Positions 1 through 9,029 are shown, numbered from the stretch's first letter. The stretch: 64,000 bases of DNA from Bacteroidales bacterium (GCA_016936355.1 JAFGYB010000001.1:164500-228499); one strand, 5' to 3'. A program made the numbers and translations. The notes: generated by a model from the letters alone, not told the origin.

Positions 1-2
1 AA

Positions 3-971
3 ATGGCATTGGAAAACGAACAACTGGACCTGAGACTGCAACACATAAAACCGTTGTTGCAAGCCATCAATAATAAAGATCTTCCTTTGCAGGAAAAAGT
101 GGAATGTTTCGAAAAATTGTTGTCAGGGATCAAAGACCTGGAAAGCTTCAACCTACATTATGTACGTAAAGAAAACATCCTCTTCCCTTCCATTGAACAT
201 CATTTAAAAGAACACGGTTGTATCCCGCTCATGTGGTCGTACCACGACGACATCCGGAAATTAATAAAAGACATCCTGACCTTGCCGTCCGATCAGTTCC
301 CTGATCTGGAGAAGCTGAATCAGCTCACCGGTGACTTGTTTTTCAACCTCTATGCTATTCGCTTTCGCGAAGAATATATTTTATTTCCGGTTGTAGCCGG
401 GCTTTTTTCCGATAGGGAGACGGCTGATATGATGGTGCAGGCCTATGAAATCGGCTTTGCCTGGATCGCAGAAAAACTTCCCAATCAGGATTTGTTCATG
501 AAACAGCATTGTATGGATAAGGAAAGCGGAACGCAAAACAGACCGGACGATAACGGTGAACCCTTTTTCGTCGATCTGGGCACCGGCTCACTAACCATCG
601 AACAAGCCATTATGATGTTGAACAGTCTGCCGGTGGACATTTCGTATGTAGATGAAAACGACACGGTCCGTTATTTTTCCAACCCGCCAGAACGAGTGTT
701 TACGCGTTCCAAAGCCATCATCGGCCGCCAAGTGGAAAAATGCCATCCCCCTTCCAGTGTACAGGCCGTAAAAGACCTTATCGAAGCGTTCCGATCCGGG
801 AAAAAGGACAAAGAAAGCTTCTGGATACAAATGGGCGGCAAGTTTCTGCTCATTCAGTACTTTGCCCTGAGAGATGAAAACAAGCGCTTCAGGGGCACGC
901 TGGAAGTGAGTCAGGACATTACAGACATCAGGAAGCTGGAAGGCGAGAAAAGGCTGATGAATGGAGAATAA
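3..971 (+). CDS. DUF438-type hemerythrin/PAS sensor protein (5' end possibly truncated)
   Basis: Residues about 30-160 form a hemerythrin-like helical domain with the pattern HYVRKENILFP and a later FREEYILFPV, which hold the His/Glu iron-ligand type residues of the family. Residues about 185-322 form the PAS domain typical of DUF438 proteins, with SYVDENDTVRYFSN and an end near TLEVSQDITDIRKLEGE. The family is thought to sense oxygen, nitric oxide or redox state, but no output domain is visible. Full-length members usually carry a DUF438 domain before the hemerythrin part. Here the first ATG sits at base 3 and only about 30 residues precede the hemerythrin, so the real start may lie outside the window. 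The stop is followed 9 bp later by an array of 21-bp repeats. Confidence 0.85.
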   Translation: MALENEQLDLRLQHIKPLLQAINNKDLPLQEKVECFEKLLSGIKDLESFNLHYVRKENILFPSIEHHLKEHGCIPLMWSYHDDIRKLIKDILTLPSDQFPDLEKLNQLTGDLFFNLYAIRFREEYILFPVVAGLFSDRETADMMVQAYEIGFAWIAEKLPNQDLFMKQHCMDKESGTQNRPDDNGEPFFVDLGTGSLTIEQAIMMLNSLPVDISYVDENDTVRYFSNPPERVFTRSKAIIGRQVEKCHPPSSVQAVKDLIEAFRSGKKDKESFWIQMGGKFLLIQYFALRDENKRFRGTLEVSQDITDIRKLEGEKRLMNGE

Positions 972-1355
972 CACCTGCAAAACAATCAGTAATCACAACT
1001 TAATGTAGCAAGACAACATGTTTCTGTTACCCGATAACAGGTTTCTACAAATCAATACCTGCTTATTGTTCGACAGTAAGAAGTTTCGATTGTCTAATAA
1101 TTGATTATTGTAGTCTGGCAACAACTATCTATTTACTAATAACAGGTTCTTATTGACCAATAACAACTTTCTATCGTAAAGTAGCAGGTAAAGGCACTTT
1201 TATTTCCCTTTGGGATCCCCTTTCTTCAGATGAACGGTTGTTACAATACTTTCCTCAAATCATTTTTTTAATGATTCGGTGGGTGTACTCTCGCTGCAGT
1301 CGGGAATGTTTTGGGCAAAGAGCACATAAATTCATGAAAGTTTGCTTACACCTGA
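972..1355. other. Intergenic region with repeat array and weak hairpin
   Basis: This 384-bp gap lies between two genes that converge on it. Bases 980-1189 hold the 21-bp repeat array listed separately. Further on, AATCATT at 1258-1264 and AATGATT at 1270-1276 can pair across a T-rich loop and may act as a weak bidirectional terminator. No ORF or RNA gene is convincing here. Confidence 0.6.
980..1189. repeat. Degenerate 21-bp tandem repeat array (10 units)
   Basis: Ten consecutive units of exactly 21 bp can be laid end to end without indels (unit starts 980, 1001, 1022, and so on to 1169). The typical unit begins TTCTATTG and ends TAATAACAGGT or TAATAACAACT. Several units contain a small dyad: CTGTTA/TAACAG in the unit at 1022 and TTATTG/CAATAA in the unit at 1148. 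Units diverge strongly from each other, yet length is kept exactly. Read in one frame the array gives heptapeptides such as FCYPITG and IYLLITG, but the unit at 1148 contains a stop and there is no start or upstream gene in that frame. Confidence 0.8.
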
Positions 1356-1781
1356 TTATAGTTTATTGACCAGTTCCAGTAATTGCCGGATATCATTTTC
1401 GTAAGTCGCCTTCAGTTCTTCGGGAAAGGTCCCGTAGGCGTTCATCCGTTTCACACTGGAATCGTGGAGCAATTCCCAGATCTTGGTGCGTCGCGAATTC
1501 ACAAAATAGCTTTGGGTCAGCTGTTGTTTGTTTAGATCGTATCGTTCGTTCAACTGGGCCAGTTCCGCCTTGATTGCCAGGATGGCATCCAGAATCTTTT
1601 CCCTGTCTTCAGAATTTACATCCTTCCGGATTTCGATCATATTGTCACGGTTGGGGGCAAAAAGCTCTTCAATTTCAGTGAGCATCTTCTCAATCAGAAA
1701 AAGCGTAGAAGAAAAAGCCCGCCGATGATTGGCGGGCAATTCTATTTTGTTGTTTTCGTTATTTTGCATATTCAAATCCAA
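1356..1781 (-). CDS. Hypothetical helical protein (141 aa)
   Basis: No family is recognised. The product is charged, has no signal peptide or membrane segment, and is predicted to be mostly alpha-helical, with long Glu/Lys/Leu-rich stretches around residues 25-85 and 110-141. The start at 1781 overlaps the end of the S9 peptidase gene by 23 bp; an internal ATG at 1769 would shorten the overlap. The overlap and shared direction suggest translational coupling as the last gene of the parA-parB-DUF5683-peptidase operon. The coding call rests on this context and on an uninterrupted frame with plausible composition. Confidence 0.7.
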   Translation of the reverse strand: MDLNMQNNENNKIELPANHRRAFSSTLFLIEKMLTEIEELFAPNRDNMIEIRKDVNSEDREKILDAILAIKAELAQLNERYDLNKQQLTQSYFVNSRRTKIWELLHDSSVKRMNAYGTFPEELKATYENDIRQLLELVNKL

Positions 1782-4596
1782 AATCTCTTCCTTTATCCAC
1801 GGCCGGTATTCCGTATTTCATCCAAACCGGTTCTGGAGCATCTTTCAGGTAATAATCGAAAAACTGTTGCATGCGATGCGACAGGTCTTTTTCATCACCC
1901 CGGTGGTTCAGGTTGTGGGGTTGACCGTTGTATACCATCATCCATACCGGTTTTCCCAGACGGCGCATGGCACTGAACAGTTCGATGCCCTGATACCACG
2001 GCACGGCATTGTCCTTGTCGTTGTGCATGATCAGCAAGGGTGTCTCAATACGCGGAACGGCAAACAGGGGTGAATTCTCCAGGTACAGCGGCAGTTTGTC
2101 CCAAAGGGTTCCGCCAATTCGACTTTGCGTGTGTTCGTACTGGAATTCACGACTCATACCGCTCCCCCATCGGATGCCACCATAAGCAGAAGTCATGTTG
2201 CTTACCGGAGCTCCGGCTTCGGCACAACGGAACATATTGGTTCGGGTCACCAGAAATGCCGACTGATATCCGCCCCAGCTTTGTCCCTGCATACCCAGGC
2301 GGTCGCGGTTGATAAACGGATAACGGTCGCACATGGCCTGGGTACCGCTCACCACACAATTGTAAGCACTTGCACCGGGATAACCGTCTTTGTATTTGAT
2401 ATCGGGTATAAAGATCACATATCCGTTGCTGGTGTAATAGCTGAAATTGATCACCGAGCGGCTGGGACTGGGTGTGTAATACTGATGAATGTCGTTGGAA
2501 TAGCGTTCGTAGAAATACACGATCATGGGGTACTTCTTAGTGGGATCGAAATTGGCCGGTTTATACAGCAATCCCTGCAGGGTATCCCCGTCGAAGGTTT
2601 TCCAGCTGACCAGTTGTACACTGCCCCACAGATAGTCTTTCTGCTGCGGGTTGGCATTGGAAATTCTTAGGATATGCTGAAAATCCATGTTGCTGAGGTA
2701 CAGATCCGGATATACCTGGAACGACATTTTTCTCCATAGCAGGACATCGGCATTTTTAGCCTTTACGGGATAGAGGAATGAATAATCTTCCATGATCAGC
2801 TGATCCAGTTTTCCTTTTTTGTTGAGGCTGAAATAACCGCTTTGTTTTGTTTTCAGATTGAAGGCCGAAAGCAAATATTTTTCGGGCAGGGTTTGGGCTT
2901 CTCTGTCCAGTCGCACATTGCGGAACACCACATCATTTTTTCGTCCAAATCCATGGGTGATGTTTTCCGGTTTATTTTTTCCTGAAGGATCCAGCAACCA
3001 AAGGTCATAACGGTCGTAAACCACTAGTTTGCCGTCTTTGGTCCAGCCTGCTCTGCCGTAAGCTCCGGCTTCGTTGGGCACATCGTTCAATACGTTATAA
3101 AAAGGAACCGGGATGTTGGCAGTTAGATTGATGTTGGTTCCGGTATTGATGCGGTACACATTCCAGGTACTGTCGAAAATATTGTACCAGGCCACCGATT
3201 TTTGGTCCGGCGACAGGGAAGCACCTTCGGCCACTTTCTTCAGAATGAGTTTTCTTTCACCGGTTTTCCGGTTGATGAGATAAACGTTGTTGAACCACTG
3301 ACCGATCCAGGAAGTCATTTTCAGGTATGGAGTATCGTCGTAACCCAGACTGTATTCGCCTTTGGCTTTGGTGTTGATAAGTACGGTTTTAACCGCTGAA
3401 TCTGCCAGTTGCACCAGGCGGTTATCTTTGGGATAGTAAACGGCCATATAGGAACGATTTTTTTCTCTACTCAGCTGAACTTTTTGCTGCGGCTGGAGTA
3501 ATTTATCTTTCCAGTTCCAGATATCCACCCTTACCTTTTCCGAAGGAGCCAGTGTATCTTTGACCGGGGGCAGGGGTTTGGGTGCCGTTCCGAAATACAA
3601 CTCGGTTCCGGCATCATTGAAATAAATACTGCCGTGTGTGCTCACCGACCAGCCTTTTTTCAGCTGCTGAAACTCGTTGCCGGATACATTCACTGTCTTG
3701 TTTTTCTTCAGGTCCACATAATACAGCTGGTAGGCCTTGTTCTTGACCGTATCGTTGGAATAGGTAAACGCCAGCTGTTTTCCGTCACGGGACAGGCTGA
3801 TGTCTTTCGAATAGCCCGATTCACTAAAAAGTATCGTTGTTTTTCTGGTATCGGGATCAAATCCAACGATTTGAATTCGGTTTATTGTATCACGGGGCAC
3901 CTGAACAAAGGCCAGCTCGGATCCGTTCTTCGAAACGGTGTATTCCGTCACGTTTTTAAAACCCAGTGTATCCCCGGTTTTCATATCATAAAAAACCAGC
4001 AAGTCACCCTTTTCGGGTTTCAGTTTGGGTTTTTTCTCCTTCTTTTCTTTCTTTTCCGTTTTTTCGGGTTGTTTTTCCTCTTTGCTCTTTACCTTTTCTT
4101 TTGCATCGTCCTTCTTCACTTTCTTTTTCAGCGATTCTTTTTTCATCAGGAAGGCAACCCAGGTGCCTCCTTCTTCGGGTATGCGATAATCTTTGATCTG
4201 TCCCAATTTTTTGCTTTGACCGGTGGCCATATCAATAACAGCCAACGTGTCGGAAGGCATTTTACTTTTCTTTGCTTTCTTACGCTGCAGTTTCCTTATA
4301 TCACCGAACGGAGGTCGAATGGTGAATACTGCAAACGCTGAATTATGGGTAAAAGTGGCTCTGTGTCCCCGGGCTATAGAGTCCAACTTTTGATTTTCTA
4401 CATTGTAAAAATAAACCCATCCGTCGCCTTCCTGAGGATTGATTTCATAGGTTACAAAATGTCCATTGTTGGAGGCTGAGACACTGCCTAATCTCTTCCA
4501 ATGATCATAGACAGAATGGTTTAACGGTACTTTCGTTTGTCCCCAGGTCAGTGTAACCAGGGCAGAGAAAGCCAGTAAGAGTAAAATTTTTTTCAT
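1759..4596 (-). CDS. S9 family prolyl oligopeptidase-type serine peptidase, secreted
   Basis: This 945-residue exported peptidase has an N-terminal signal peptide (about residues 1-19, ending near TWGQ) and a long beta-propeller region. The C-terminal alpha/beta-hydrolase domain carries the catalytic triad: Ser773 in GQSWGGYQS, Asp862 in NDKDNAVPW and His894 in GQPHNLNHRG. S9 enzymes cleave oligopeptides, often after proline. A very Lys/Glu-rich insert at about residues 150-195 interrupts the propeller. This probably reflects a surface loop of this subfamily, since flanking propeller motifs continue. It lies 11 bp after the DUF5683 gene in what looks like the parAB operon, an unusual setting for a periplasmic peptidase. 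Substrate is not deducible. Confidence 0.93.
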   Translation of the reverse strand: MKKILLLLAFSALVTLTWGQTKVPLNHSVYDHWKRLGSVSASNNGHFVTYEINPQEGDGWVYFYNVENQKLDSIARGHRATFTHNSAFAVFTIRPPFGDIRKLQRKKAKKSKMPSDTLAVIDMATGQSKKLGQIKDYRIPEEGGTWVAFLMKKESLKKKVKKDDAKEKVKSKEEKQPEKTEKKEKKEKKPKLKPEKGDLLVFYDMKTGDTLGFKNVTEYTVSKNGSELAFVQVPRDTINRIQIVGFDPDTRKTTILFSESGYSKDISLSRDGKQLAFTYSNDTVKNKAYQLYYVDLKKNKTVNVSGNEFQQLKKGWSVSTHGSIYFNDAGTELYFGTAPKPLPPVKDTLAPSEKVRVDIWNWKDKLLQPQQKVQLSREKNRSYMAVYYPKDNRLVQLADSAVKTVLINTKAKGEYSLGYDDTPYLKMTSWIGQWFNNVYLINRKTGERKLILKKVAEGASLSPDQKSVAWYNIFDSTWNVYRINTGTNINLTANIPVPFYNVLNDVPNEAGAYGRAGWTKDGKLVVYDRYDLWLLDPSGKNKPENITHGFGRKNDVVFRNVRLDREAQTLPEKYLLSAFNLKTKQSGYFSLNKKGKLDQLIMEDYSFLYPVKAKNADVLLWRKMSFQVYPDLYLSNMDFQHILRISNANPQQKDYLWGSVQLVSWKTFDGDTLQGLLYKPANFDPTKKYPMIVYFYERYSNDIHQYYTPSPSRSVINFSYYTSNGYVIFIPDIKYKDGYPGASAYNCVVSGTQAMCDRYPFINRDRLGMQGQSWGGYQSAFLVTRTNMFRCAEAGAPVSNMTSAYGGIRWGSGMSREFQYEHTQSRIGGTLWDKLPLYLENSPLFAVPRIETPLLIMHNDKDNAVPWYQGIELFSAMRRLGKPVWMMVYNGQPHNLNHRGDEKDLSHRMQQFFDYYLKDAPEPVWMKYGIPAVDKGRDFGFEYAK

Positions 4597-4607
4597 GGTT
4601 AATTTTT

Positions 4608-5201
4608 TTAGAAGTTAAAACGAAGGGTTACTCCGTTGTATGATGGAGTTTGTCGGTTTACTGTTGGTTGTTTGATTATGGGATATACATCCATACTCAG
4701 GTTGTCGGACACATTCCAATGGGTGAACTGTGCATCCACATTGGCATCAATCATTTGAAGAATATACCAGGCTCCCATAACGATGTAGGAGAGCTGCATA
4801 TTCCTTCGGTAATAGTCCCTGACGGTCTTCAATTGATACGGCTGGTAAATGGCAAGGGGATTGGTACAGGCTGAATCACTGACGACACAATTGTATGCGT
4901 CTCTGTATTTGGTGTATTCCCGGGTATTGAAAACCGCAGTATATCCGATCACAGCAAACCCGGCATAGACAATTGGAATTTTCCAGTATTTATGATTGTA
5001 AATCTGTCCGCCACCAGGAATAAGGGCCCAAAGAGTAGCTTTGGTGGGCGATCGGGGAACGACAACTTTTGATTTGGTTTCTTTTTTAGATTCCTTTACT
5101 GTCTGCCCCTGTAAGACTTCAGGCACAGAAATGCCAAGCATCAGCAAAATTCCTACCGTAATTACTGCAACGTATTTTACTTTCCTGAAAGCTTTTCCCA
5201 T
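4608..5201 (-). CDS. DUF5683 domain-containing membrane protein
   Basis: The product has an N-terminal hydrophobic segment (residues about 9-30), a basic linker, then the DUF5683 core starting at SPTKATLWALIPGGGQIYNHKYWKIP. Two further hydrophobic stretches follow, at about residues 76-92 and 138-152. The family is widespread in Bacteroidota and is commonly found next to parA/parB, as here, where only 1 bp separates it from parB. Its function is unknown; a role in cell envelope or chromosome partition coupling is inferred only from neighbourhood. Confidence 0.85.
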   Translation of the reverse strand: MGKAFRKVKYVAVITVGILLMLGISVPEVLQGQTVKESKKETKSKVVVPRSPTKATLWALIPGGGQIYNHKYWKIPIVYAGFAVIGYTAVFNTREYTKYRDAYNCVVSDSACTNPLAIYQPYQLKTVRDYYRRNMQLSYIVMGAWYILQMIDANVDAQFTHWNVSDNLSMDVYPIIKQPTVNRQTPSYNGVTLRFNF

Positions 5202-5202
5202 T

Positions 5203-6099
5203 TTATTTTTTCAAGAAGGAGACTATTTTTTCCAGTTCGTTGTCACTTTTAAAACTAATGACGATAGTGCCTTCACCTTTGTTGTTGCGTTTCATGCTCA
5301 CTTTAGTCCCCAGTGTCTCACTCAAACGGGCAGGCAGTTCTTTATATTGTTCCGGAATTTGCCGTTCTTCTTTCTTGGGAGGTTCGGATTGGGGGGCGTT
5401 CAGTTTGCGAACCATTTCTTCCACCTGTCGAACACTTAGTCCTTCGGTGATGATCTTTTTCAGCACTCGTAGCTGACTCCCTTCCTCTTCCACGCTAATC
5501 AGAGCGCGTGCATGTCCCATAGAGATCGATGCGTCGCGCAAGGCAATCTGTATCTCAGGCGGGAGTTTGAGTAATCGCAAAAAATTAGTAATGGTACTCC
5601 GGTTTTTTCCTACTCTTTCGCTCAGCTTTTCCTGCGTCAGCTTGCATTCTTCCATCAGTCGTTTGTAGCTGATGGCTACTTCTATAGCGTTCAAATCCTG
5701 ACGGTGAATATTCTCGATCAGGGCGAGCTCCAGCATTTGTTCATCGTTGGCCACACGGATAAAGGCAGGTATTTTTTCAACGCCCGCCAGTTTGGAAGCT
5801 TTAAGCCTTCGTTCACCGGCAATAAGCTGATATTGATCCCGGCCCATTTTACGTACAGTGATCGGCTGGATGACCCCCTGAATCTTAATGGATTCGGCGA
5901 GTTCATTCAACATCTTTTCATCAAAATCGGAGCGTGGTTGAAAGGGATTGGCTTCTATTTTATCAATGTCAAGTTCAGCTATAGCACCGGCAACATAATT
6001 GCCGGATATGTCTTTGGAGGTAATATCCGTATCGGGACTACTTAATATAGCATCCAAACCTCTCCCCAATACCCTTTTGGTAGATTTATTGTTCGTCAT
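5203..6099 (-). CDS. parB: ParB/Spo0J chromosome partition protein
   Basis: The N-terminal ParB nuclease-like/CTPase domain (about residues 40-130) contains NPFQPRSDFDE and GERRLKASKLAG, the latter being the conserved CTP-contacting motif. It is followed by a central helix-turn-helix region (LTQEKLSERVGKNRSTITNFLRLL) that would read parS. The last ~40 residues match the dimerisation domain. ParB spreads from parS sites as a CTP-gated clamp and works with ParA to segregate the origin region. The start overlaps the parA end by 14 bp. No clear parS palindrome was found by eye in this window. Confidence 0.96.
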   Translation of the reverse strand: MTNNKSTKRVLGRGLDAILSSPDTDITSKDISGNYVAGAIAELDIDKIEANPFQPRSDFDEKMLNELAESIKIQGVIQPITVRKMGRDQYQLIAGERRLKASKLAGVEKIPAFIRVANDEQMLELALIENIHRQDLNAIEVAISYKRLMEECKLTQEKLSERVGKNRSTITNFLRLLKLPPEIQIALRDASISMGHARALISVEEEGSQLRVLKKIITEGLSVRQVEEMVRKLNAPQSEPPKKEERQIPEQYKELPARLSETLGTKVSMKRNNKGEGTIVISFKSDNELEKIVSFLKK

Positions 6100-6904
6100 C
6101 CGTTATGTTAATTTTTCGATCTTCGTTTTTGATATCGGTCATGTTGTTCTTCTGCAATAATTCGCGGGCCAGGTTCAGGTAATTAACCGCTCCCACGCTC
6201 TGTGCATCATGCATAATGATGGACTGGCCGAAGCTTGGGGCCTCGCTCAGTCTTGTATTTCTGTTGATAATAGTATCAAATACCAGTTGTTGGAAATGGG
6301 TTTTCACTTCTTCCACAACTTGTTTCGATAACCGCAACCGCACATCAAACATGGTCAGCAGTATGCCTTCAATGTCCAGTTGTGGGTTCAGACCACCTTG
6401 AACAATTTTTATGGTATTCAGCAGTTTTCCTAATCCTTCAAGGGCAAAATACTCACACTGTACAGGAATCAGTGCCGAATCGGCAGCGGTTAAGGCGTTG
6501 ATGGTAATCAGCCCCAGCGATGGCGAACAGTCGATGATGACAAAATCGTAATCATCCCGAACCTGATCCACTACCCTTTTCATCATTTTTTCGCGGTTGG
6601 GCAAATTGATCATTTCAATCTCGGCTCCCACCAGATCAATATGTGCAGGCAAAAGTGACAGATGCGGGGTTTCTGTTTTTAAAATCACTTTGTTGGGGTC
6701 CACTTCGTCGATCAGGCATTCATAAATACTGGACTGAATATTTTTGGGATCAAAGCCGATTCCTGAGGTGGCATTCGCCTGCGGATCGGCATCGATCAAC
6801 AATGTTTTATATTCCAACACCGACAAGGCAGCGGCCAAGCTGATCGCGGTTGTGGTCTTTCCTACACCACCTTTCTGATTGGTAATGGCAATGGTTTTTC
6901 CCAT
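6086..6904 (-). CDS. parA: ParA/Soj chromosome partition ATPase
   Basis: This is a MinD/ParA-type deviant Walker ATPase. Walker A is KGGVGKTTT at about residues 10-18 with the signature lysine, the switch region is DADPQANATSG, and VIIDCSPSLG is the Walker B-like strand. The length (272 aa) is usual for chromosomal Soj proteins. ParA forms ATP-dependent dimers on DNA and is released by ParB to move origins. It is the first gene of the minus-strand operon; a TAGTTTTG -7 box lies about 30 bp upstream. Confidence 0.96.
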   Translation of the reverse strand: MGKTIAITNQKGGVGKTTTAISLAAALSVLEYKTLLIDADPQANATSGIGFDPKNIQSSIYECLIDEVDPNKVILKTETPHLSLLPAHIDLVGAEIEMINLPNREKMMKRVVDQVRDDYDFVIIDCSPSLGLITINALTAADSALIPVQCEYFALEGLGKLLNTIKIVQGGLNPQLDIEGILLTMFDVRLRLSKQVVEEVKTHFQQLVFDTIINRNTRLSEAPSFGQSIIMHDAQSVGAVNYLNLARELLQKNNMTDIKNEDRKINITDDEQ

Positions 6905-6930
6905 AATAAATCTTCACATTTGTAATCGTA

Positions 6931-6938
6931 CAAAACTA
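6931..6938 (-). promoter_or_regulatory. -7 box of the parA operon promoter
   Basis: On the minus strand this reads TAGTTTTG, matching the Bacteroidota sigma-ABfr consensus TAnnTTTG. It is placed 27 bp upstream of the parA ATG. A TTG -33 box at the usual distance is not evident. Confidence 0.5.
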
Positions 6939-7023
6939 CCCATTTTAGGGTTTGTGGAAAGCCCTAAAGATGTTAAGTTTTCAACATATTGCCGGAGGAA
7001 AGATTGACAATAAGCAGCGGGTT

Positions 7024-7398
7024 TTATTCTGATTCTTTCTCGGTATCTGTTTCACCAAGGTCTTCGAAACTCACATCCACATGTACACTATCGTTTTCGT
7101 TATCCACATCCGGTGTTTCTTCATGTCCTTCAGGTATATCTCCCGTTTCAATGAACCGAATAGCACTGTCCAGACCTTTGACAAATTTCTCAAAATCTTC
7201 CCTGTAGAGGAAAATCTTATGCTTTTCATAAATAAACTTTCCCTCGTCGTTCAGGAACCGACGTTTGCTCTCCGTAATGGTCAGATAATACTGCCCATTC
7301 CTTGTTGTCTTCACATCAAAAAAATAAGTTCTTTTTCCTGCACGAACCGGCGTGGAAAAAACATCCGGTCTTCGTTCCTGTTTTTCTTGTTCTTCCAT
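7024..7398 (-). CDS. PUR family DNA/RNA-binding protein (DUF3276)
   Basis: Residues about 14-85 match the bacterial PUR-alpha-like domain, with RAGKRTYFFDVKTTRNGQYY followed by LTITESKRR. The remaining ~40 residues form an acidic tail. Members such as the spirochaete Pur-alpha homologue bind single-stranded nucleic acid as dimers; the cellular role in Bacteroidota is not established. The gene is monocistronic, with its own promoter upstream, and lies just upstream of parA in the same direction. Confidence 0.9.
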   Translation of the reverse strand: MEEQEKQERRPDVFSTPVRAGKRTYFFDVKTTRNGQYYLTITESKRRFLNDEGKFIYEKHKIFLYREDFEKFVKGLDSAIRFIETGDIPEGHEETPDVDNENDSVHVDVSFEDLGETDTEKESE

Positions 7399-7427
7399 AA
7401 ATTCCTATACATTTTTTATTACAAACA

Positions 7428-7457
7428 CAAAAATAAGAATTATCAGCAATTATCAAA
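7428..7457 (-). promoter_or_regulatory. Promoter of the PUR-family gene
   Basis: On the minus strand, TTTG (7457-7454) is followed after 18 bp by TATTTTTG (7435-7428). This fits the Bacteroidota -33/-7 arrangement and lies 30 bp before the ATG. Confidence 0.6.
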
Positions 7458-7589
7458 ATTATGAGCCGGTAGAATTATTTCCGGAAAGCTGAATAATTAT
7501 TAACAATAAGTCCTTCAAGCCAAAAATCATTTGATAATTTCATCTTCAGCTTTTTAATTTAGAATTAATTCAAATTGTTGAAATTTTCG

Positions 7590-7597
7590 TATTTTTG
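7590..7597 (+). promoter_or_regulatory. -7 box upstream of the E2 acyltransferase gene
   Basis: TATTTTTG matches TAnnTTTG and lies about 50 bp before the ATG at 7649, leaving a roughly 45-nt leader. The -33 region is not clear. Confidence 0.5.
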
Positions 7598-7648
7598 CAC
7601 CCGAAATAAATGAAGCGGATAAAAAAAGAAATCAAATTATAAGGAAAA

Positions 7649-8977
7649 ATGGCAAAATTTGAAATTATAATGCCCAAAATGGGTGAGAGTATCATTGAAG
7701 CAACCATCACCAAATGGCTGAAAGTTGAAGGCGATGTTTTGGAAGAAGATGATGCTATTGTTGAGATCGCAACGGACAAGGTAGATTCCGAAATTCCGAG
7801 TCCAGTGGAAGGAACGCTGGTAAAAACTCTTTTCAAAGAAGGCGATGTGGTACCCGTGGGTGAAGTGATTGCTTATGTGGAAACCGAGGGCGATGATGAT
7901 GCATCCGATGCGCCTGCTGAAGAAAGTGCCGATGTTGCCATTCCCGGTATCGAAGAGTTAAAAGAAAAACCTGTCGCTGAAGTAAAACAGGAAACTACCA
8001 AAGCCGCAGCAGAACCTCAAACCTATGATGATGCCACCCGTTTTTATTCACCCTTGGTGAAAAGTATTGCCAAAGCTGAGAATATTTCGGTTGCTGAACT
8101 GGAAAGTATTGCCGGAAGTGGTAAAGATGGCAGAGTAACCAAAAAAGACATTCTCTCTTACGTGGAAAGCAGACAGCCTGGCCAAGCCCCAGTTGCTGCT
8201 CAGGCTGCTCCCAAAGCCCAAAGCAAAGAAATGCCCAAGATGAACCTTCCGGAAGTTCGTACGGAATCGGGCGATCAGATCGTGGAAATGGACCGCATGC
8301 GCAAGATGATTGCAGATCACATGGTCATGTCGAAACAGGTTTCACCCCACGTTACTTCATTTATCGATGTGGATGTAACCAATGTGGTAAACTGGAGAAA
8401 CAAAACCAAAGACAGTTTCTTCAAACGAGAAGGAGAAAAACTGACCTTTACTCCTATCTTTATTCACGCCGCGGCCCGGGCATTGAAAGAATACCCTCAG
8501 GTAAATGCATCCGTGGACGGATACAACATCATTTACCGGAAAAATATTAACATTGGTATGGCTACTGCTTTGCCCAACGGCAACCTGATTGTTCCGGTTA
8601 TCAAGAATGTGGACGAAAAGAGCCTGCTGGGTGTTGTGAAATCAGTGAATAACCTGGCCAATCGTGCCCGCACCAATGCATTGTCGCCCGATGAAATTTC
8701 CGGAGGCACCTTTACCATGACCAATTTTGGTACGTTTGACAGTTTGACCGGAACCCCCATCATCAATCAGCCTCAGGTAGCTATTCTGGGAGTGGGTGGT
8801 ATCAGAAAACAACCGGTGGTAATGGAAACATCTCAGGGAGATGTGATTGCCATCCGACACATCATGATCCTTTCGCTGGCCTATGACCACAGAATTGTGG
8901 ACGGAGCTCTTGGTGGTATGTACATCAAGAAAGTAAAAGAGATTCTGGAAGGTTGGGATACAAACCTGGAAATCTAG
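7649..8977 (+). CDS. 2-oxo acid dehydrogenase complex E2 (dihydrolipoamide acyltransferase)
   Basis: This is the core E2 component of a pyruvate-, branched-chain- or related 2-oxo acid dehydrogenase complex. An N-terminal lipoyl domain carries the lipoylated Lys44 in EIATDKVDSE. A linker leads to a peripheral subunit-binding domain (about residues 130-168, FYSPLVKSIAKAENI through GRVTKKDIL). The C-terminal catalytic domain has the active-site HRIVDG pattern (His414, Asp418). Length (442 aa) is normal. No E1 or E3 gene is adjacent, so the specific substrate cannot be assigned. A strong terminator follows. Confidence 0.93.
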   Translation: MAKFEIIMPKMGESIIEATITKWLKVEGDVLEEDDAIVEIATDKVDSEIPSPVEGTLVKTLFKEGDVVPVGEVIAYVETEGDDDASDAPAEESADVAIPGIEELKEKPVAEVKQETTKAAAEPQTYDDATRFYSPLVKSIAKAENISVAELESIAGSGKDGRVTKKDILSYVESRQPGQAPVAAQAAPKAQSKEMPKMNLPEVRTESGDQIVEMDRMRKMIADHMVMSKQVSPHVTSFIDVDVTNVVNWRNKTKDSFFKREGEKLTFTPIFIHAAARALKEYPQVNASVDGYNIIYRKNINIGMATALPNGNLIVPVIKNVDEKSLLGVVKSVNNLANRARTNALSPDEISGGTFTMTNFGTFDSLTGTPIINQPQVAILGVGGIRKQPVVMETSQGDVIAIRHIMILSLAYDHRIVDGALGGMYIKKVKEILEGWDTNLEI

Positions 8978-8996
8978 AATATCCAAAAAGTTCAAC

Positions 8997-9029
8997 AAAG
9001 CTGCTTTCGTAGAAGGCAGCTTTTTTTAT
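8997..9029 (+). terminator. Rho-independent terminator after E2 gene
   Basis: AAAGCTGC (8997-9004) pairs with GCAGCTTT (9016-9023), followed by a T run. It ends the E2 transcript before the LolD-type gene. Confidence 0.85.

Noticed and set aside
980..1189. CRISPR array interpretation
   Set aside because: Units are contiguous with no unique spacers, unit length 21 bp is too short, and no cas genes are present in the window.
3634..4341. 235-aa ORF antisense to the S9 peptidase
   Set aside because: Its Phe-rich run mirrors the Lys/Glu-rich insert on the other strand; shadow of a real gene.
5041..7400. parS site near parAB
   Set aside because: No palindrome close to the TGTTTCACGTGAAACA type was found by eye.
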